Assembly (NCBI RefSeq): GCF_001949145.1
Contig: NW_019091370.1
Coordinates: 1,667,093 to 1,731,092 of the forward strand
DNA from: Acanthaster planci
Taxonomy: Eukaryota > Echinodermata > Asteroidea > Valvatida > Acanthasteridae
Length of the DNA: 64,000 nucleotides
Direction of reading: 5' to 3'
Shown here: piece after piece, positions 61,201-64,000 of the stretch
Layout of the letters: every line of letters begins with the position of its first letter
Position numbering within the stretch: position 1 is the first letter of the stretch
The notes under the pieces: generated by a model
What the model saw: the letters and a program-made list of their open reading frames with translations, nothing else
Told to the model about the DNA's origin: nothing
The model's database searches: none
Program-made: the position numbers and the translations under genes

Positions 61201-63609
61201 ACTTGCGGAGCATCTTCTTCTTGCCCAGGTCGTAGATTCTCAGCAGTCTGCCCACACCCACCAAGACACGCCCCTGGAATGGGCAAATCGCCGACGGAAC
61301 ATCGTCCACTGGGGTCTACAAAAAGCAGGAAATAATCGGTTTAAAATCATATTTTTAAGTGGCAATCTTTAATTTTGTTTTTCTGTGTATCTGCACCACA
61401 AAGTATTCACCACACACCTAAAGAGCCCAAGACTTCACTGAGATGTACAGGGATTTTTTGTGAAGTCCTAACTACGATTTCCAGTACTCCGGAGGACTTT
61501 TTTTAAAGCCTGTACATCAGTCCTCAGGGTGGATGTGAAACGGACTACCGACAGACTGGTCTGAGTGTCAGACTGATCCCCGTACAACGGTGACTCAGTT
61601 ACCTTATGGAGCAGTTCCAGTTTCTTGCCGTCGTCAACGAGCTGGTACGCGTGTATGAAGCCACCGGAGCAAGTCCGCGGGCTCAGCGTCACGTCCTTGG
61701 CTGTGCCGACCAAGACGAAGGTGTCATCACCCCGATTGGCAAATTTGCATACGCACAGGCTGCAAGAGGAGAGAACAAAAATCAAACAATGAAAAGTGTG
61801 AAAAATATCCCCGTCTGTGATACTGCGTCATCGAAACACCAAGACAAAATGGGCCAAAAAGATATATGATACCGCTGCCGTACGCAAGACAACAGTGGTC
61901 CATCTTGATGAAAACTGGTTTTCGATTTGTGCACATTCATTTTTAAAGACACGACGGCCCCACGAGTAAGCTAGGATGTACACGGAGTGCCTCAGTGTCA
62001 TCCGCACTCCCTGTGCGGTTCTGAAGGGTGACGTCTCTTCAGTTTCAGCCACGCCCGATGCACTGTTGAGCTATACGGGGCTGTGGAATCGGAAGTTTGT
62101 GAGAAACACGACTGCTCCTCCAAAGGAAGCGCGCCATCAGTGGTGGTTGCCCAATGTGCGACGAAGTCACGTCCGAACCGGACGGAGTACACAGTCCCCT
62201 CACTCTCTGATGCGCGAAGAATAATGAATCAAAGCCGTCCACGGGTTCGAGGGACTCTCCTCACCTGAAGGCTGCCTCGTTCTGCTCCAGCGCCACCGTG
62301 TCCAGCGTGGTCCCGCTGACTGGGTTCAGCAGCCGCACCAGCGAGGCCCACATGCCCGGGCCGGCCTTGGGGGCGCCAAACAGGCTCTCCGGCAGGTCCT
62401 CCTGCAGGAAGGCCTCCGCCATCTCAGCCGCCAGCTCCCTCTCCTCATCCCCTGCCGCCTCCACCATTTCCTGGCCGAGACAAAAAGTCAACGAGCTTGA
62501 ATGCGATCAGGGGGTTCAAATCTCTCTTCATCCTTTCGGGCAGATTCGAGTGCCAACTATATTTAAACACAGTTCAAGTTGAGCGACCGCCATTTGTTGA
62601 CCACCAGTCACTTTAATCACTGTCTTACATCTACACCTCTGCACAAAATATATCATGGGCGCCGGGGAAAATCGACCAGAGTTCAATAAACAGTGGCCTT
62701 TCTTGTTCACTACTTGACCGGTGTCTTTTGACCAGTGGATGATTGGAACGAGTTATCCAGTCAACTGTTTGAAACTGGGACCTGGGGGCACAATCACATT
62801 GCTAGTAATCAACAGCCTTTTTTATAATTAAGTACAGATGGAGCCACTGATTGAACAATACCACTGTTCAATGCGGCACAGATCGCAGACACTACGAGAG
62901 AGGCAAAATTGGATCCAAGCTGAAATTTGAAAACAATAGTTCGACTGGCGTCGTCTAGTAGGAGTAACAGGGGTGGGTGTGGCACTTAAAATAAAAGCTG
63001 AAAACAAGAAACTGAAATGTAAGAAGTTCCCATACCTTTGTTCATAGCAGGTGCACAAAAAAAAGCTGACATTCAGGGTCAACATCAGAACAAAAAAAAG
63101 CTGAAATCAGCTAAAAAGCTGAATTTTCACACCTCTGAATACAGTGAACTGCTACATATGGATTGGAATACAGTGAACTGCTACATATGGATTGGAAACA
63201 GACAACCAACAAGACAACAGTCGACGATCAAGAATTGCTCAAGGCGGAAGGTACGCCAAACTTGACATCCATGTAAGAGATAGCAAGATACAGTTTGTAT
63301 TGAAATTGTACCACACTCAACCCTAAACACGAGGCCCTCGCTTCCCCGAGTGAGTGCATTCTGGACGCGTACAAAACTGACCAGGCTGTGTAAGCGAACT
63401 GACAAGCCAGAGAGCCGTGCTCGACTGTCCCTACCTCGGCCATCTGCTGCTTGCGCATGGCCTTGGTGGTCTCTGTGTAGGCGTTGTGGTCCGACTCGAT
63501 GACCACGACGTGGTTGCTCTCCGGGTGGATGGCAAACTTGCGTGGCGTGTAGGTCAGCGGGTTGGACACCTGGTTGAACACGGCTCCCAGCTTCTCCAGC
63601 GCCAAGATT
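58213..63609 (-). CDS. SF3B3: SF3B3 (SAP130) splicing factor 3b subunit 3, C-terminal part
   Basis: Eight minus-strand exons: 63609-63435, 62470-62265, 61759-61603, 61315-61190, 60699-60487, 59807-59565, 59159-59055 and 58308-58213. All phases join, giving 1,321 nt, about 440 residues. The peptide runs [162 protein letters not shown] and [15 protein letters not shown], closely following human SF3B3. This is the CPSF-A/DDB1-like beta-propeller region of the U2 snRNP SF3b complex, which supports branch-site recognition; SF3B3 is also reported in SAGA-type complexes. The N-terminal two thirds lie beyond the right edge. The exon at 58,213 ends PSE before a good donor GTGAGT; the expected last ~14 codons were not found. 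The donor at 59,565 (GTCAGA) is weak. Confidence 0.93.
60082..60235 (-). mobile_element. tRNA-derived SINE, copy 2 (SF3B3 intron)
   Basis: Same family and orientation as 20,511-20,670: it starts GTCAGGTTGGCGTAGTGGTA (a good A box, TGGCGTAGTGG), has a slightly decayed B box GGTTTACATCC, and ends TTTCCCTCCCACCTCTAAAA. The two copies differ by scattered substitutions and small gaps, so both are old insertions. Confidence 0.75.
61034..61147 (+). repeat. Dispersed repeat family R1, copy 2 (SF3B3 intron)
   Basis: It matches 10,637-10,745 over GCGTGGTAGCCATCT, CTTTTGTTCCACAG and downstream blocks. In this copy the left end GGTAGCCATCT and the right end AGATGGCAGCC are near reverse complements, which suggests a ~105-bp element with short terminal inverted repeats. 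Confidence 0.6.
62990..63135 (-). repeat. Dispersed repeat family R3, inverted partial copy (SF3B3 intron)
   Basis: On the minus strand it reads TTCAGCTTTTTAGCTGATTTC followed by AGCTTTTTT, as in the copies at 11.7 and 13.0 kb; the remainder has diverged into further AGCTTTT-rich DNA. A weaker piece (GTAGCTTTTTTTCAGCTTTTT) is at about 38,059. Confidence 0.5.
63138..63195 (+). repeat. Exact 29-bp tandem duplication
   Basis: Two identical adjacent copies of a 29-bp unit starting AATACAGTGAACTGCTACAT. It directly follows the R3 copy in an SF3B3 intron. Identity suggests a recent slippage or duplication event, or an assembly artefact. Confidence 0.9.
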
Positions 63610-63887
63610 CTGCAGGTGAGAAAAAAATGCAAATAATCAAAACATCATCGGGATCTCAGAATTATTCAAACGTTATTTGATACTGAAATTCCGTGTCTTG
63701 TGAACTTCAGAGGTGCAACACAAGTCATGATATAAAAGGATTCACTCAAGTCAAAATCCTGTGTTATGGTTGTGACCTCTGGAGACCACCATGAGACCAC
63801 CACAGGACCTCCAGCCCGACTTCAAGTCACAAGCTATTCGTTTTAAAAAACAACAAATTTATTTGTGTGTCACTGTTCAGGTTAATA

Positions 63888-64000
63888 TTGTGACTGGTCT
63901 TGTGACTGGTCTTGTGATTGGTCTTGTGACTGGTCTGTGATTGGTCTTGTGAATGGACTTGTGACTGGTCTTATGTCTGGTTTGTGACCGGTCTTGTGAC
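63888..64000 (+). repeat. 12-bp minisatellite running off the right edge
   Basis: About nine imperfect units of TGTGACTGGTCT (with ATTGG, AATGG and TCTGG variants) fill the end of the window. It lies in the SF3B3 intron upstream of the exon at 63,609. The full length is unknown because the window ends inside it. Confidence 0.85.

Noticed and set aside
58309-63434. Intronic C/D snoRNA (SNORD111 is, from memory, hosted by SF3B3 in vertebrates)
   Set aside because: I scanned the visible introns for paired C (RTGATGA) and D (CTGA) boxes with a terminal stem and found no convincing set.
63888-64000. CRISPR-like array
   Set aside because: Units are 12 bp, contiguous and imperfect with no spacers; it is a minisatellite in animal DNA.

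Overview
The window is animal genomic DNA with spliced genes, AT-rich introns and intergenic DNA, GC-rich coding exons, GT-AG splice sites and many small dispersed repeats. Gene content (an SLC10 transporter pair, SNRK, SF3B3, a PLAC8-like gene), frequent ACATGTACATGT runs, and tRNA-derived SINEs point to an invertebrate deuterostome, most plausibly an echinoderm. That assignment is an inference and needs a database search.

Layout. 1-2.9 kb: no gene recognised. 2.9-3.25 kb (-): a single-exon PLAC8/onzin-family gene. 7.06-9.64 kb (+) and 13.99-17.32 kb (-): two SLC10-type sodium/bile-acid cotransporter paralogues, convergent (tail to tail), with identical lengths for exons 2, 3 and 4 (99, 194, 205 nt). 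The 4.4 kb between them holds two copies of one dispersed repeat and a decayed LINE-like fragment. 17.3-21.5 kb: intergenic, with a foldback/SINE composite near 16.4-16.9 kb inside gene B's first intron. 21.5-55.5 kb (-): a complete SNRK kinase gene of seven coding exons (821 aa), with a 19.2 kb first intron and a likely 2.4 kb 3' UTR. 58.2-63.6 kb (-): eight exons encoding the C-terminal ~440 residues of the spliceosomal protein SF3B3. Its 5' part lies beyond the right edge, and its last tiny exon could not be found.

The genes do not form a functional pathway. SNRK (LKB1-dependent AMPK-related kinase) and SF3B3 (U2 snRNP/SF3b scaffold) are housekeeping or signalling genes. The SLC10 pair are membrane transporters that arose by duplication. 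No operon, CRISPR array, rRNA or phage-like system is present. I found no clearly new biological system. The points most worth following are the inverted SLC10 duplication, a CaaX-like C-terminus on SNRK, the missing SF3B3 terminal exon, G-rich DNA next to an SNRK splice donor, and several uncharacterised palindromic or dispersed repeats.
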